NCBI GenBank assembly: GCA_037952775.1
Contig: JBANAY010000003.1
Location: 36,394,001-36,458,000 of the forward strand
Direction of reading: 5' to 3'
DNA: 64,000 nucleotides
DNA from: Clonostachys chloroleuca
Taxonomy: Eukaryota; Ascomycota; Sordariomycetes; Hypocreales; Bionectriaceae
In this document: one piece after another, positions 9,718 to 22,535 of the stretch
How the letters are laid out: each line of letters starts with the position of its first letter
How positions within the stretch are numbered: position 1 is the stretch's first letter
Notes under the pieces: generated by a model
Seen by the model: the letters and a program-made list of their open reading frames with translations, nothing else
The model's database searches: none
What the model was told of the DNA's origin: nothing
Position numbers and translations under genes: made by a program

Positions 9718-11554
9718 ATGTCCGTGTGGGAGCAATTTGAACAGCAGAGATGGATTGACGGAGCCACGGCTGTGCATGTTCTCATCTCTTTTGCTGCCCT
9801 CGCTGTAAGTTTCTTACCTCGCTTGTTGTGTTGGTTTTTCTTTTCCTTCCTTTTTCTAATTTATATCATCCTATCACGGGTTGCGAATGACGAGACACAT
9901 AAACAGAACAAAGTCTTTGATCCCGATGTCTTACAGCAGTCTTATGTATCTAGGTTATCTATCAGCTTATCAACTCTTACTATTCCCCGATCAGCCATTT
10001 TCCGGGTCCGACTTGGGCAAAACTGTCGTCGTTTTGGCTGGCATACCAGTGCCGGCGTACCCGACGCTCGGAAGTAGTTATGGAACTGCACAAAAAATAT
10101 GGCGACTTTGTCCGGATCGGTCCCAATCATGTGTCCATCAATAACCCTGGAGCAATACCACTAATCTATGGTCACAAAACCGGGTTTACCAAGGGTCCGT
10201 TCTACGATGCATTCGTACAAGTAACGCCAGTCGTATTCAACGTCAGGAGTGTGGAAGAACATGTACGAAAGCGGAAGTATATCAATGCTTCTTTCTCTTC
10301 TAGAGCTTTGCTGGATTTTGAACCTTATATGGATAAAGAGATTCTGGGTTGGAAGCGCAAATTATTTGGGATGTTGCAAGAGAACAAAGCTAACCTTGAT
10401 TTTGTCGTCTGGAGTAGGTGCTTCAACAGTTTCCATAGTCCGCAAATTACTAACTAACGGCTATTTGTACCTAATAGCTAATTTCCTCGCTTTCGATGTC
10501 GTTGCCAGCTTCGCTTTCGGATCGCCTTTTGGCTTCGTGGAAACTGGCGAAGACACTGATGGCCTTATCCAGATCATCGACGCCCGAGGCGAGTTCATGA
10601 ACGCGATCGGATCACTCTCTTCAATTCTTAGACCGCTGATGAGATACCATCCATTTGATTCGTTCTGGAGACAAGGCTACAAGGCTCGCGCCGGCCTCGA
10701 GTCCATTGGGCGAGAGGCATATCAGAGGCGGAAATCCTCGACCGGGAATCGCAAGGACTTGATGAGTTACCTACTCGCCGCAACGGATCCTAGTACTAAG
10801 AAATCTATTGACGAAGACGAAATTATAGCTGAATCAATTAGTTTCATTGTTGGGGGAAGCGACACCACAAGCAGCACTATGACAAATTTCATTGACTTTG
10901 TTTCTCGAGACACCAAGTTGCAATTCCTCTTACAGCAGGAACTTGACTTTTTCTTTCCTGGGGAGCCTGCAGAAGACTGGGTTCCCAGTGAAAGGGAGAC
11001 AAGCAGACTGCCACTGATGGTCGCCACGTTGAGGGAGGTTATGCGTTTTAGGCCAACAAGTGCGACGGGTCTAGAGCGAATCACTCCCACGGGGGGTAGA
11101 ACTGTGGTTGGACAGTTCATCCCCAGCAAGGTGAGACCAATACACTGGCAAAAATGTGAAGACACGATCAGCCGATTGCTAAACCTGGGTTAAGACCTTT
11201 GTGAGTGTACCAACCGTAGGCGTTATGATGGACCCTCGGGTATTCGACTCCCCAGAGAGGTTTAGACCGCAAAGATGGCTGGAACCGGGAGCGAACAAAC
11301 TTCTCGAGAACTTTTATCCCTTTTCCACTGGTCCTAGGGCTTGTATTGGAAGAAAGTAGGTTGGCTCGTTTGTCTTATGCACAGATTCGCTAACGGGTTA
11401 TAGTTTTGCTTGGATGGAGATCTTAAAAACGACTGCGGTTATACTAAAGCTATTTAGTATTGAAAGGACAAATATTAACCCCACAGTGATGAAAGAAGGG
11501 TTCTTTAATAAAGCTGCCGAATGCGAAGTAAAAATAAAGAGGAGAGAATTTTAA
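9718..11554 (+). CDS. Cytochrome P450 monooxygenase
   Basis: Membrane-anchored haem-thiolate monooxygenase of the ER; oxidises a small hydrophobic substrate with electrons from P450 reductase. Five exons: 9718-9804, 9954-10413, 10478-11130, 11195-11355 and 11404-11554. All introns are GT-AG with consistent phases, giving exactly 503 residues, normal for the family. Seen in order: N-terminal membrane segment VHVLISFAALAVIYQLI; proline hinge HFPGP; the ELHKKYGDFVRIGPN element; I-helix oxygen-activation motif GGSDTTSS; K-helix TLREVMRFRP (ExxR); PERF-type FDSPERFRPQRW; haem loop FSTGPRACIGRN with the axial Cys near residue 450. Every invariant residue is present, so it is probably functional, unlike its neighbours on the left. 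Substrate unknown; the context suggests a former secondary-metabolite cluster. Confidence 0.94.
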
Positions 11555-12591
11555 CAGGGAGAGTGAGTAGGGAGTATAATATATCTTATTTTTTATTTCT
11601 AAATATTTATATATCTTAATTTCATTATCCTCACTTGCCTCAAATAAGAATTTGCCGACATACTTATTAAAAACATCAATAAAGGCTAGCTAAGGATATA
11701 CCTAGTGAACCAGGGTTTGCAACAACGATCTGCATTCCTGACTATCACATTACATTGCAAGACAATAAACCAGAGTTGAACATCTTGGTAGCAGGGTTGC
11801 TCAATTTCTATTAAATGAGTTATCATGTTCGGGAGAGATCGGCCATACTGTCATTGTCTACTAAGTGTGTTTGTTGAAGAAGCTCACGACCGTCTTCAGA
11901 TCGGGGGTCATTTCTCATGACTACCTAAATAAGCCCTAATTTACAAGCCGAGATATTGGCGAAGTCCTGAACAAGCAACTAATCTTTATATCATTATCGC
12001 GAGTTGCTACAAGGCGACATGCCTTGAAATGAGAATACACAATATCCAAACGCATATTAACCGAGACTGCCTCGTTTTGGGCCTTTATCTTTCGCCCGGA
12101 GCAAAGGCATTCGACTTTACTACGGGTGGATCTTCTTCTGCTACAGTTGAAGTTAGTCTAATTCCAATTGATATTTCTCTTCCCGAAGCCTTTTGGCGTC
12201 TTATACCAATAAATTCTGCTCTTGCAATAACTGATTCTGCTGCGCCAGCAAAAAAAAGCATTTTTCTCCTTGTACGGCTTTGATACTTTACTTCTAACTC
12301 GGCAAACTGATTCCGGTGTCTCGTAGGCTGCTCAGTGAGAAGGTCCTTCCACGATCCTTACAGCGCAAAATTATACCATTCTTGCAATAATGCGCGATGT
12401 TCTCTCCCCTTTGTCTTCCGACATCAAGTCTTGCCACTGGCATAAAAAAGTTAACCTAGGCTGTACTGACAATTGCAAACTGGAAATAATAATTGTTGGT
12501 TCTCAATTCTGTCTTGTCCGCCTATATTCTGAAGTTTAAACGATGGGGCAGCTGATATGATTCCAGTAACACTACATATATATATATAGAA
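11555..12591. other. AT-rich intergenic region
   Basis: No gene signal. AT-rich just after the P450 (11570-11640), with a short (TA)n tract near 12575-12587. Compatible with mutated, formerly repetitive sequence, but no element ends were recognised. Confidence 0.5.
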
Positions 12592-15500
12592 CTACTCAAC
12601 ACGAAGCAGCTCTCGAAATCGGTTCGTCATAATCTCACAATAGTCACCCCTTTTCTCGGCTTTAATCCCCAATTTAAGAGATAGGCGCACAGCTTCTGGT
12701 ATCCCATCTTGATTTAGCTTGAAAGGACGTTCCGGCATCAGTAGTATGGCTGGTTTTGGCTCCTTCATCAAGAAGTTTCTGAGAAATCTCCGAGCGACGG
12801 TGTTTTCAACGCAGCTTGGAGAGGTGCTTTGTGATGACCAGCCTCTTGATCGACATAAGCTCCTTTCATGATAAGAAACCGAACAACCTCTTCATTGACA
12901 CGAGCTCCTTTTTCGATGAGTAACTGAACAGCCTCTACATAGCCAGTCATTGATGCAAATTCAACAGCTGTTCCAGCGTAACCTTAATTTGCAAGGTAAC
13001 CGCCTTCTTGGTTGATATTAGCACCTTCTTTAAGGAGCAGCTTGATAATCTCGATGTGGCCGAATGCTGATGCTGCTTGAAGAGCTGTTCCGTAGTAGCT
13101 ACTTTCTTGATTAGTATTAGCACCTTCTTTAAGAAGTAGCTTAACAATCTCGATATGGCCGGATGCTGACGCTGCTTGAAGAGCTGATTGTGCTTGAAGA
13201 GCTGTTGCATGGTTATCACCTTCTAGATCAACATTTGCTCCCTTTTTGATGAGTAGCTCAACAATCTCAAGATTGCCACGCACTGAGGCAGCTTGAAGAG
13301 CTGTTCCGTAAGAACCGCTTTGCTGGTTGATATCAGCTCCTTTTGTAATGAGCAGCTGTACGATTTCAAGATGGCCCTGTATTGCTGCAGCTAGAAGAGC
13401 CGTCCCGAAATCACCGGACTCTTGTCTTATATCAGCTCCTCCTTCAATAAGCCTCTGGACAATCGCGAGATGGCCGTGTAATGACGCAGCTTGAAGAGCT
13501 GTTTCACCATAGCTCGTCACTTTGTTGAGAAAGAACGGCTCAGCTCGAGTGCATGCATTATGTGTTGCGGCTGATTCTTTTGATAGACCAACATCTACGA
13601 GAGCATCGAGAATTGAAGTTAGTCCAAAATATGAGGCATAGTAAAGTGGTGCTGGCCAACTTTCTCCGAAGCCGCGCCTCGATATCCATTTCTCAAATAC
13701 ATCGCGTTTCCCGCAAAAGAGACGAAGAGCTTCTGCCCTTGTTGAGGAACTAGGAGTGCATTCTTTAAAATGATCGACCCAATAGTGTGTTGCATAATCC
13801 TCAAAGGATATATAGGCGGGTGGAGAAGATGTTGAGCTCCTCGGCTCGAGTATTGAGGGTTCCAACAGAAAGGTGAGGCAAGTACCCGCTATTTGATCAT
13901 TGGCATCTTGCATGCTCACGTGTGAAAACTGACTAGATCTTGTAAGTCTTTGGACTTTTGTATCCGATCTGATTTCGGAAATTCCTGGACGGAAAAATGA
14001 GCGATCCGCACTACCTCGTAACGATTACCGATGGTATTAGGAAAAGTGAAGTCCATTCTGTTCATACCATGGTCGGATTGATCAAGAAATCGAATATCAA
14101 TATCTATTAATCCGGCACATATCTGCTGAAGATCTTCGCTGCTCTTGAGTTGGCGTTCTGAATTGTACTTCGGCGAATCGCCCAGCTCCACGGCTATCGC
14201 TTGCATAAGCTCTTCCACGAGCAGGAGACGCTTTGCACAGCAAAGAAAGTTCAAGGCACGCTGGGCATCCTCTCGGTACCTGGGATCCAGGTCTCGAAGC
14301 ATGCGTGCATATGTCTCATCTAAACTCTTTGGGAGTGATTGGAGAGTGCGCTTTAGATTGTATTCACTTGTTGGGCACCTAGCTAGTGCCGCGAACTGGC
14401 ATTCTACCCAGCGGAATCTGTAATGAGTTAGAAAATCAAAGACATAACCTAGTTGATTGATTAGGACTTACACGCCTTGGGCCCCATCGACGAGCGCGGC
14501 TTCGATCTGATCATAGTGATCTTTCCACTTACGAAACCTCTGGTGAGTACGGATATGCTGAGATACAAAAATGTTGATATCCTTGTCAATCGATTCATTT
14601 CTCATCTTTATCATAGTTTCACCGGAAGATGTACTGAGAAGCGATGAACGAACATCTGGAGTAGTCTCTACTGGATACGATGAGATGCAATCGAGGCTCG
14701 CCCCAATCTCTCATCTCGGCTAGAGCATCCAGAACTTCATCTCGGTACATTACCGAAGGGCTTTCGTCTAAAGCATCAATTAGAATATAAACATCATCCT
14801 TGAAACTGAGCACAAGTTGATGTAGACATTCTAAGAGGCCTTGATCAGCGGCAGAGTGTGACGGAGAACGCCTCCATAGCCTCGAAAGAGGGTCATCCTT
14901 TTGATCGAGTTGGCTGGATAACTGCAAGATGATGGAGCGAAGCATAGCTGAGCAGTTTTGTTTGGTTTCATCGTTGAAAGTAAAGAAGAAGAAAGCAATG
15001 GCGATTCCTTGCTTTAACTGACGATGACGCTGCGTATGCTCGATGATAGTCGTCATCAAAACAGACTTGCCACAGCCAGCGAAGCCGACAATCCAAAGAA
15101 AAGAAGCGGGCTTCACCAACCAGTCTTGGAATTGCGGTCATTCAACGAACCAGCTGCCTGTGCCGATGTGCTTTTTCTTAGCGGCCTCATTGAAATTGAT
15201 GCTGGCGTCTGGGGCATTAATCCACGACCTGATCTCACTACTAACAGAAGGGGCCTCCATGAGCTTCAGCAATACTGCTACATCATGCTGCACTCTGTTC
15301 AGATTTCCATTCTGAAGAAGCTGTAATGCGAGCGATATGACTTGCACTGAGTCTTCAATGTCAGCCTCCAGCTTTTGCAGTGTGCTCTTTCTCAATGGAT
15401 AGACAAGCCGGCGGCCGAAACCATGCAAGCTCGCAATAACATCGCGATCAGACGTTTTCCTGAGCTTGTTCAACTGCTCTTCCAGTTCCTGGATGGGCTC

Positions 15501-15752
15501 GTAGGAATCTTCCACATATGAATTCACTTTATCCAGAAGATCACCGTCTTTGGCGTGAGATTTTCTACTGCTGAGTAAGATTTGCAAGTTCTCTAGCAGA
15601 TCCAAGAGAAGTTCAAGCTTCGTGGTTGTGTGGACGACATCTTCAGATTGGCCACGATATGCCTGATAATACTGTATGAGGCCTTGGGCGGCTGTGAGAC
15701 CTAGTGACACAATTCCTACAGCGCTGCCGGCAACGGATAACGGGTCTGCCAT
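12592..15752 (-). pseudogene. NLR-type (STAND) protein: Helo-like N-terminus, NACHT and ankyrin repeats, disrupted
   Basis: Intact relatives sense non-self and trigger programmed cell death in fungi. Seen from the start: MADPLSVAGSAVGIVSLGL and about 200 helical residues (fungal STAND N-terminal domain). Next comes a NACHT domain with Walker A GFAGCGKS and Walker B YILIDALDES, then the GVFRWVECQF...LPKSLDETYARML winged-helix region. Last come about six ankyrin repeats (for example TALQAASLHGHLAIVQRLIEGGAD). One proper intron (GTAAGT...CAG) lies near 14476-14420. Lesions: in-frame TGA at 15140-15138 between N-terminus and NACHT; loss of two bases in a GA repeat near 14665-14668; a frame change near 13950; in-frame TAA at 12986-12984 inside the repeats; another frame change near 12790. 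The ankyrin copies are still similar at DNA level. Almost certainly non-functional, unless truncated pieces are used separately. Confidence 0.86.
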
Positions 15753-16253
15753 GTTGGCATATGAAAGCTTTATCCGGTACTGCTGGTAGATGATCAGTGA
15801 TAGCCCGGCTCCAGGGGGGTGCAGGAGGAGCTGAAAGGCGGGTGAATGTAGAGGAAGAAACTTCGCATGTGAGATCTGGCAAGTTCCATGTTTCTAGCAC
15901 ACTCTTTTCTAAGGTATGAAAAGATTGGGTCTTGCTGCCCAACCTGTGTGGCTATGTCTGCCGACAATATGCATGGTAAGGCTGTACGCAGGATGTCTCA
16001 TCTGACCGAAAGTGCACATTGCGTCATTTAAATGCAGAGCAGTATACCATCTAAGCGGGGGTTGAAATTTTAATTTTTCTAATCGGAATTTGCTACCCAA
16101 GTATTCACTTCTCTTGTTCGTTCTTTATCATTCGCGAATAGTCTGTTGTACGATTGTCAGGCGCTTCGTGGTGGTTCGTGTGACACCCTACAGCAAGAGC
16201 CAGTTGAGAGACAGCTAAGCTGCTGCGTGTTTTGCATCTGGACTAACTAGTTC

Positions 16254-16270
16254 TAAAGTGACTGCATACA
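16254..16270 (+). repeat. 17-bp direct repeat, copy 1
   Basis: TAAAGTGACTGCATACA, identical to copy 2 at 16380-16396; start-to-start distance 126 bp. No known element attached. Confidence 0.6.
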
Positions 16271-16379
16271 GTAAGTGAGAGCTATACAGTTATGCGGCAA
16301 CTGCTGAAAAAAAAAGGGGAAATTCCCAAACACCAAGAATTCAACAACTTGACACCATACCCAATATCACAACACATTA

Positions 16380-16396
16380 TAAAGTGACTGCATACA
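16380..16396 (+). repeat. 17-bp direct repeat, copy 2
   Basis: Identical to 16254-16270. Could be a duplicated regulatory site or the trace of a small tandem duplication. Confidence 0.6.
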
Positions 16397-17633
16397 TCTC
16401 CAACTTGCTGGATATCGAAAATCAATAAAGTAAGACTGTAATGCATTCAGAATTGTTCTATCTTTAAATAATCACGGCGACAGTGGTAGTTGGAAACTCA
16501 AAAACTGATACCGAGCTCTATCTTTCTGAGTATTGAGAGTGTGTTGAGTTTTCTGGCCAGTAGGATCCTTGCAAGAAGAAGGTATAAGCGAGGGTTAGCT
16601 GCCAGCCATTTTCACAAATTTAGTAATTCTTGGCTTTTAATCTACCTTCTTCTTGAAATCGTGATATTTGACTCGTTATTTAACCGCCAATTTGGCTCGT
16701 AAGAAGATCAGGATGGTCTTATTCAATTGATCAAATGCGGGAGGTCCTAACCAAACACCAAACACACAGAAATTAATTGCGGTTGTTGGTTTTGACTACA
16801 CAATTTGGTTGCAATTTCCCTTGACTGGCGCCGCCATCGCGATCACAGACCTCTCACAGGCACGGGTTATGGTGTTGTTCGTTGGAAACCCTCGCCGGCA
16901 CTCAGTTTACCTGCCTATCCCATTTAACTTAGGCAATACTGAGAAGAGAGCCTCCCATTGTGTTGTCTTTCAGTGTGTTTTAAAGGTGAAGAATCTTTTT
17001 TTCTCTCTAAAACTATCCTCTATCGAAACGAGCCCTGAATTCTTCCACGTCTTTTCCTCTCTTCGTGTCATGCTGCCCAACGTGTCTCTATCGTCGCGAT
17101 AAATTAGGCTGTCCTTGTCAGTGTCAGTGCTCTGGCAAAGGGGCTACTGGTACTTGCTGGGTTGCTTGGTATATTGAAGTGTTTGGATTGAAAACGAACG
17201 AAGGAAGCCAGGTGAAAGAGTAGCTTAAATAGTCATTCGAAGAGCGGCTCATCCTGACGTCAAGTGAGTTATCGTTATGAAGGTTTACGGAGTATTCCTT
17301 CCGCATAACTGGAGTCTTGGGCTAGCGAAGCTAATAATAACCTTTCTATTCATTGTGTTGAGATGTCGGGTCTGGCATCTCTATTGTTGTTTAACTTTAT
17401 ACTCGAACTCTCCTCCGTACTGAGAAGAGAGCTTTCCCATTCTATGGAAACCATTCATATTGTCCGACACCATCATCAGGACTAATTTCTAGCGACTTGA
17501 GCATATATTACCTCCAAATTCATATCCACTAAAGCCAAGACGTATCCCTTATATAGTTGGTATCAATAACATGCAAACACTAATTAACCCATTTGTGCCC
17601 TTCTCCCTTTTCCTTCTGGAAAAGGGATTGCTC

Positions 17634-18794
17634 CTAGTTCTCGCACCCTGCACGTATATAGTCGGGGTTGGGCTCGTACGTGATAAAGATCTCCACCGTC
17701 ACCTTGATAGATCTGTCCACATGGAGCATATTAAGCCACTTGCTGCCCACTTTGTCTCTCCATTCTTGTCCCAAACAGCCGCAGCATACCACGAAGAGAG
17801 TGTGCTCCTGGTTCTGCTCTGCGTATACCAGTTCCATGCCTGTGGGGTCTGGTATCCGCTCTCGAAGGATATGGACGACGCCACTTCCCGTTTCAAAGTC
17901 TATTTCCACCTTCCAGACTGTACCACTGATATAACTACCGATGTAGGCAGTGGCACCATCTCGAGTGATTGCCATGCCGTCCGCATTTGCAAGGCCACTC
18001 GCCACAATTTCGCTGGCGTTCGTGGACCCCAGATCTTGGCCGTCCTCAGTCCATCGGACAGGGAGACGGCAAAGCGTTCCTCTGCTTGTGTTGGTGTAGA
18101 ACAAGTAGTTGCCAAGGACCCTTATACGGCTAATACCAAGGGCATCTTTCCTAGTCGCGGGTCGCATCGACTCATCCCCGTGAAAGATGGAGAGCGTCCC
18201 CGTTTCCACATTGATGCGGTAAATACAGCCCGCACCAGAGTCGGCAACTAGAAGGGTGCGATCTGATGCAGAAGTCATCCCGATGCAAAGTTGAGCCTCT
18301 GGTATATCGGCGGCGTTCGTGACCTCGGGCTTAATATCCCCAGTGGCGTCTCCAGCGGAAGGAACTACTCGCCAAACCGCAGTGTTGTATACTTCCGGCG
18401 TCTCTAGATCGACAATCGCTGTGAGAACGGCATATTCCTCACGCGTGGTGCCCTGTAACCGGCAAATGTTGAAGACTGAGGTAGCGTCAGGGAACGAGTG
18501 GACGATCTTGGGTTCTAAGCTGGGACAAGGATTGCTGTGAGTCTTGGGATGCTGAGTGTTGTACAGTTCTGGGCCATTGAGGCGGGGGAGAAGTATATCG
18601 CCATTCGGGCGGATTGAAGCCGCCATGGGCCAGGTTTCTCGGGGTAACTCATCGATGAGAATTATCTCCTGAAGGCCACTCTTGACCGTGGGCTCGGAAC
18701 TGCTATTTGTCCCTACGTTGTTGAGGTGGCCGTTTACACCGATAGTGGATATACCTGTGCCGTTGGCAGGTATTTTGTCGCTGCTTATCGTCAT
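17634..18794 (-). CDS. Six-bladed beta-propeller protein (SMP-30/gluconolactonase-like)
   Basis: Single exon, 386 residues. The body contains repeated propeller-blade strands: ASDRTLLVADSGAGCIYRIN, GISRIRVLGNYLFYTNTSRG, LANADGMAITRDGATAYIGS and ISGTVWKVEID. This is the NHL/SGL pattern of fungal six-bladed propellers that often accompany secondary-metabolism genes and can act as lactonases or cyclisation helpers. The N-terminus (MTISSDKIPANG...) is polar and has no signal peptide, so the protein is probably cytosolic, though many relatives are secreted. The C-terminus after CCGCLGQEWRDK is atypical and may not be the ancestral end. Metal ligands cannot be assigned with certainty. No neighbouring biosynthetic gene was found that would define its role. 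Confidence 0.78.
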   Translation of the reverse strand: MTISSDKIPANGTGISTIGVNGHLNNVGTNSSSEPTVKSGLQEIILIDELPRETWPMAASIRPNGDILLPRLNGPELYNTQHPKTHSNPCPSLEPKIVHSFPDATSVFNICRLQGTTREEYAVLTAIVDLETPEVYNTAVWRVVPSAGDATGDIKPEVTNAADIPEAQLCIGMTSASDRTLLVADSGAGCIYRINVETGTLSIFHGDESMRPATRKDALGISRIRVLGNYLFYTNTSRGTLCRLPVRWTEDGQDLGSTNASEIVASGLANADGMAITRDGATAYIGSYISGTVWKVEIDFETGSGVVHILRERIPDPTGMELVYAEQNQEHTLFVVCCGCLGQEWRDKVGSKWLNMLHVDRSIKVTVEIFITYEPNPDYIRAGCEN

Positions 18795-21700
18795 GGTATG
18801 TGACTAATGGGATGATTACAGCTGATGTCTCTGCCGATATGAGCTAATGCGATGGCATCCGGTGCTTTAGGGTCGGGGAATTGTGTCTCTCTGCCTCTGG
18901 AGTTGCAGCTGGGAAAATATCACGAGGTCGAGGCTTTTGGAATACAAGGTGGAATGAATGAATTAGGCAGATCAAATCTGAGAGGAAATGGAGATGGATA
19001 GAAGCAGGAAGGGCTGCATATAGCAGTTTTTGAGTTGGCCTGGGGGCGGCGTAACGAGGGAGGAAACGCCGGGATGATGCCGCAGAGCGGGCGACCTATT
19101 TCATGGTCCTGGGCCCTTGTCCGCGGAGGAGGGTAGGGGCTCAACGGGAGTGAGTGTCCATCGCCTCTCCTAGCCTAGGGCAGGTATCGAACCGGGATAC
19201 GTTCCATTGACATGGACGGTGGCAAGGCTGGGATTACCTGGGCAGGTCTGCTGACAGCAGAGATCTAGAGACCCGGTCATGGAACTCGTTGTCTGCTCCC
19301 CAAGGAGGTAATTTCAAGCGTGCCCTGTAGTGACTGGGGGACGGCTAGGACTGCTGACAGGCAGTGCGACGAGCTAAGATGAGAGCTGGTGGTCATGGTT
19401 GGTCCCAATGCCACGGTAGCTGAGGCCATCCAATGATGCTCGACACAACACCGGGAGCTAGCGTAAAGCCTGTGGCTGGCAGTTAGGGGCCTCCTTAGTG
19501 CTACGGAAGGCCGGGAAGAGGCTGCCAGGGCAGAGTTGGGGTGTCGCAGCCGCAGCGCATCCGCGAATCCGCCTCCGTGCCGACGTGTCTCGGTCTACGG
19601 GTGCTACGGAACTGAATCGACTGGCGGCAGCGTCAGCGTAGTGGGTGGCTTTCGGATTTGAATTCGTCCTCTGCACAGCAATATACGTATGCAGCGGGCG
19701 GAGCAGCACGACAGGAAGGGTTTCATTGCCTCTTTTTGTCCTCGATCCTTTCACTCAAAGGTAATTATTAATATTAAACCTACAGGCAGTCCTTGTCCTT
19801 GGGGGCGGATGGCGGTTGCCCCACCTCACTTCTCGGGCGTTCCTTCCTCCGAACAGATCGGTTAGAATGAGCCACTACGGGGAGCAGAAGCACTTGTTCC
19901 CATGCTGGAAGCAGATTAATCGTCTGTACCTTCCTTGAGCATCAAAACAGATGTCTGAGGCACATTCTTGTATTTTCTCTGCAGCAGCGCTCGTCTCGAA
20001 CGTTCTTCAAGCATCCATCTTTCGTATCCCTTTGCCCACGGGCCGGACCAGGCTGACATCGATGATCGAGCACAGAGCCACAGACGCTGACGTAGTCGAG
20101 ACCCTGAAGATGCACCAGCCGGGCACCTATTTCTTGCACAGCGATAAATTGCGTTGATCCTCGCCCCTCCCCTCACCCTGGACGATTTTGCCCCGTGCAC
20201 AAGCCGACCTCTGTCATGGTTCGAACCCACGCGCTTCCCAGCGCCTGGGTCACTAGTGGTAGAGCAGCGTATGGGGTGGGTTTGATGTCATCCCCCGACT
20301 GACTATTTTCCGCGGGAGTGGTGGTCATTGGTCCCAGCTCGAGAAGCGCGATCAACGACAGCCACCAATTGTGCATGTGCTTGTATATGCACCTCCCCGT
20401 TTACCCCCCACGCACATGGATAATACCGACCGCCAGGATAGAGCAAGGTAACCCAGCCCGTCATTTATCAGCCAGAGCCTTAAATTTTCGGATGCAGTTG
20501 ATCCAATTGGACTGTTGGTGACCCCAATCTACTCCGCGCTGCTCATAAACTGAACCCAACCCCCATGATCTCACGGCGTCCCTAGCCAAGGGGTTTTGAA
20601 CAAGAATATGATTTTGGCTGTTACTTTGGAACTCAGTGGGGAGACTTTCCTCATCGAGAATTGCCTGATGCTGCGTGAGAGACAGACGTCGAGCTTTCCT
20701 GCCATATAACAGACCGTTAATTCTCACGAAAGCTTAGGTTGATATACGTGCAATCCATTGCAGGGGAGATGCCTTCAGCCGTAGTGGGCTTAAACGCCGG
20801 GAGTCGGCCCTGGGCGGCCGTGGATCAAAAGAGTCACGAGGATCGCAACAACCTATCCCATCCTCTAAAAAGTTTTTAATGGTGCCAAGTCCCCGGTCGC
20901 TGTCTCTGACCGGAATGACCCCGGGGAAACAAGACGTTGAGCCAAATTGACGGATAGGCTGACATGGGAGAGACACCGCGGCGGAGTCCTGCTGTCCCGC
21001 GATCCCTGGCTTGACAGCTACCAACCACTGAACCCTTGCTGTTCATGTTTATGGTACCGAGCTCCCGGCGGGACTACTCCTGGTGCATAGGAGCTAATTT
21101 TAATAGGGAATTCTGGGAAAGGGACCCGCGTAACGCGTCGGCTACGAACTGACCACGGCTCCCAGGCTCAAGAGGCATATGCCGGTCAGGGGGTTCGTGA
21201 TAATCCGGAACCAGGGAAATTTCGGCCGTGGCTATTACCGCCTACAGGTGGAAACAGCTGGGATTAGCTGCTGCTTTCCGGTTGTCCTTCTACGACACAG
21301 GGCCTTCTTCCTGAAGACTGAGGCTGTGAACCAGGTGAGAGATGGCCTACATTCCTTGAATTTTACTGAACTTACACATTAACTTCCTCGTGATGATTCC
21401 ACGCTGGATGATAAAGAAGATGCGTGGCTGAAACATTTTGTAGGGGGATAAGGCTTCTAATTGCTGTTTATGTGAAGGCTTTGTTATCCATTACGCTGGT
21501 GCTTGTGCTGGTTCCCCTTACTTGAGCAAGCATATGACATGGAGTTGAAGTATGGGCCTGAATTTTGATCTGCCGCGGCCACTGAACCAGCATGTCGGTG
21601 ACTGATCTGTCAGTTCAATTCCCGTTTTGCCTTCAGGCAAGCCCCAGAATAATTTTGGAGCAGCGAAATGAAGGGAGCCGGGACATCCTTGCCACTAGGC

Positions 21701-22535
21701 TTGGTAGCACTTGTCCCACAAAGAGGCGGAGATGGAGCCATCATTGACATCAAAATGATGGTAGCATAGGGGTAAAATAGCCAAGACTGTGATTCACGGC
21801 GGGGCTGATATCAGTTGGGGGGAGAAATATGTGGCTTCATGCGGAGACATTCGTGGGGACGTTTGGAGGTCCATCCAAGCATCCCTCGGCCGTCCTTTGC
21901 CACCCTCCGAGCTGATGAGACCCATGTGCAGGTACCCAGGAGAAGATTCAAGTCTATTTCCACCCTATGTACAGCGAAATGAATACCTGCAGTTATCAGG
22001 AGATCAAACACGTCACTTTGGTTTCCCGCGCGGAACTGTAGAGCGCTTGACTCAACCTACAGTCCAAGGCCGCTTATGAATGCTCATCAATCACCATATC
22101 GAGTAAGATACTCCTTAAGGCCACTACTTTCAGGTAGGTTTCGGTGGACATGCTGATCTCATTCGTTGATTCCATGATCCCCAACCTCTTACCAAGGTCC
22201 TGAGCACCCGTCTGACACTATCCACCCGCGGAAGCAACCCCCTGCGTCCCAAATCGCAAATCAACCTCTTTTCGGAGGCCCTTTCTCCCGACGGGTTGGA
22301 TGGATGGGGAGTCGTACGATTGCTGTAGGGCCTAGTGGGTGTCATTGAAATTAAGACATTCAAACATCAAGCTGCTTATTCTTGAGTCTGCAGCCGGTAT
22401 TGCCAGATTTTTGAGGTGCCAATAGTACATGCCTGAGAGACGATAAAGCGTATATTGTTACTTTATTTTGATTCATATTGCTGGATCTTTCTAACAATCG
22501 TAGGAATTAACTAGCCTGTCTATTCACAACCACTT
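18795..22535. other. Long intergenic region, no gene seen
   Basis: 3.7 kb of moderate GC content without a convincing reading frame, intron signal or repeat. A tRNA-like B-box (GGTTCGAACC) at about 20219 was examined and dismissed. It may contain non-coding transcripts or decayed genes that cannot be read by eye. Confidence 0.45.

Larger units (their letters stand above)
15753..17633. other. Intergenic region with short repeats, no gene seen
   Basis: Moderately AT-rich. Holds the 17-bp direct repeat listed separately. No frame with family motifs on either strand. Confidence 0.55.

Noticed and set aside
20205..20290. tRNA-like block (GGTTCGAACC with GTGGTAGAGCAG nearby)
   Set aside because: GGTTCGAACC is a palindrome and the D-arm-like part lies on the wrong side of it; no acceptor stem could be paired on either strand.
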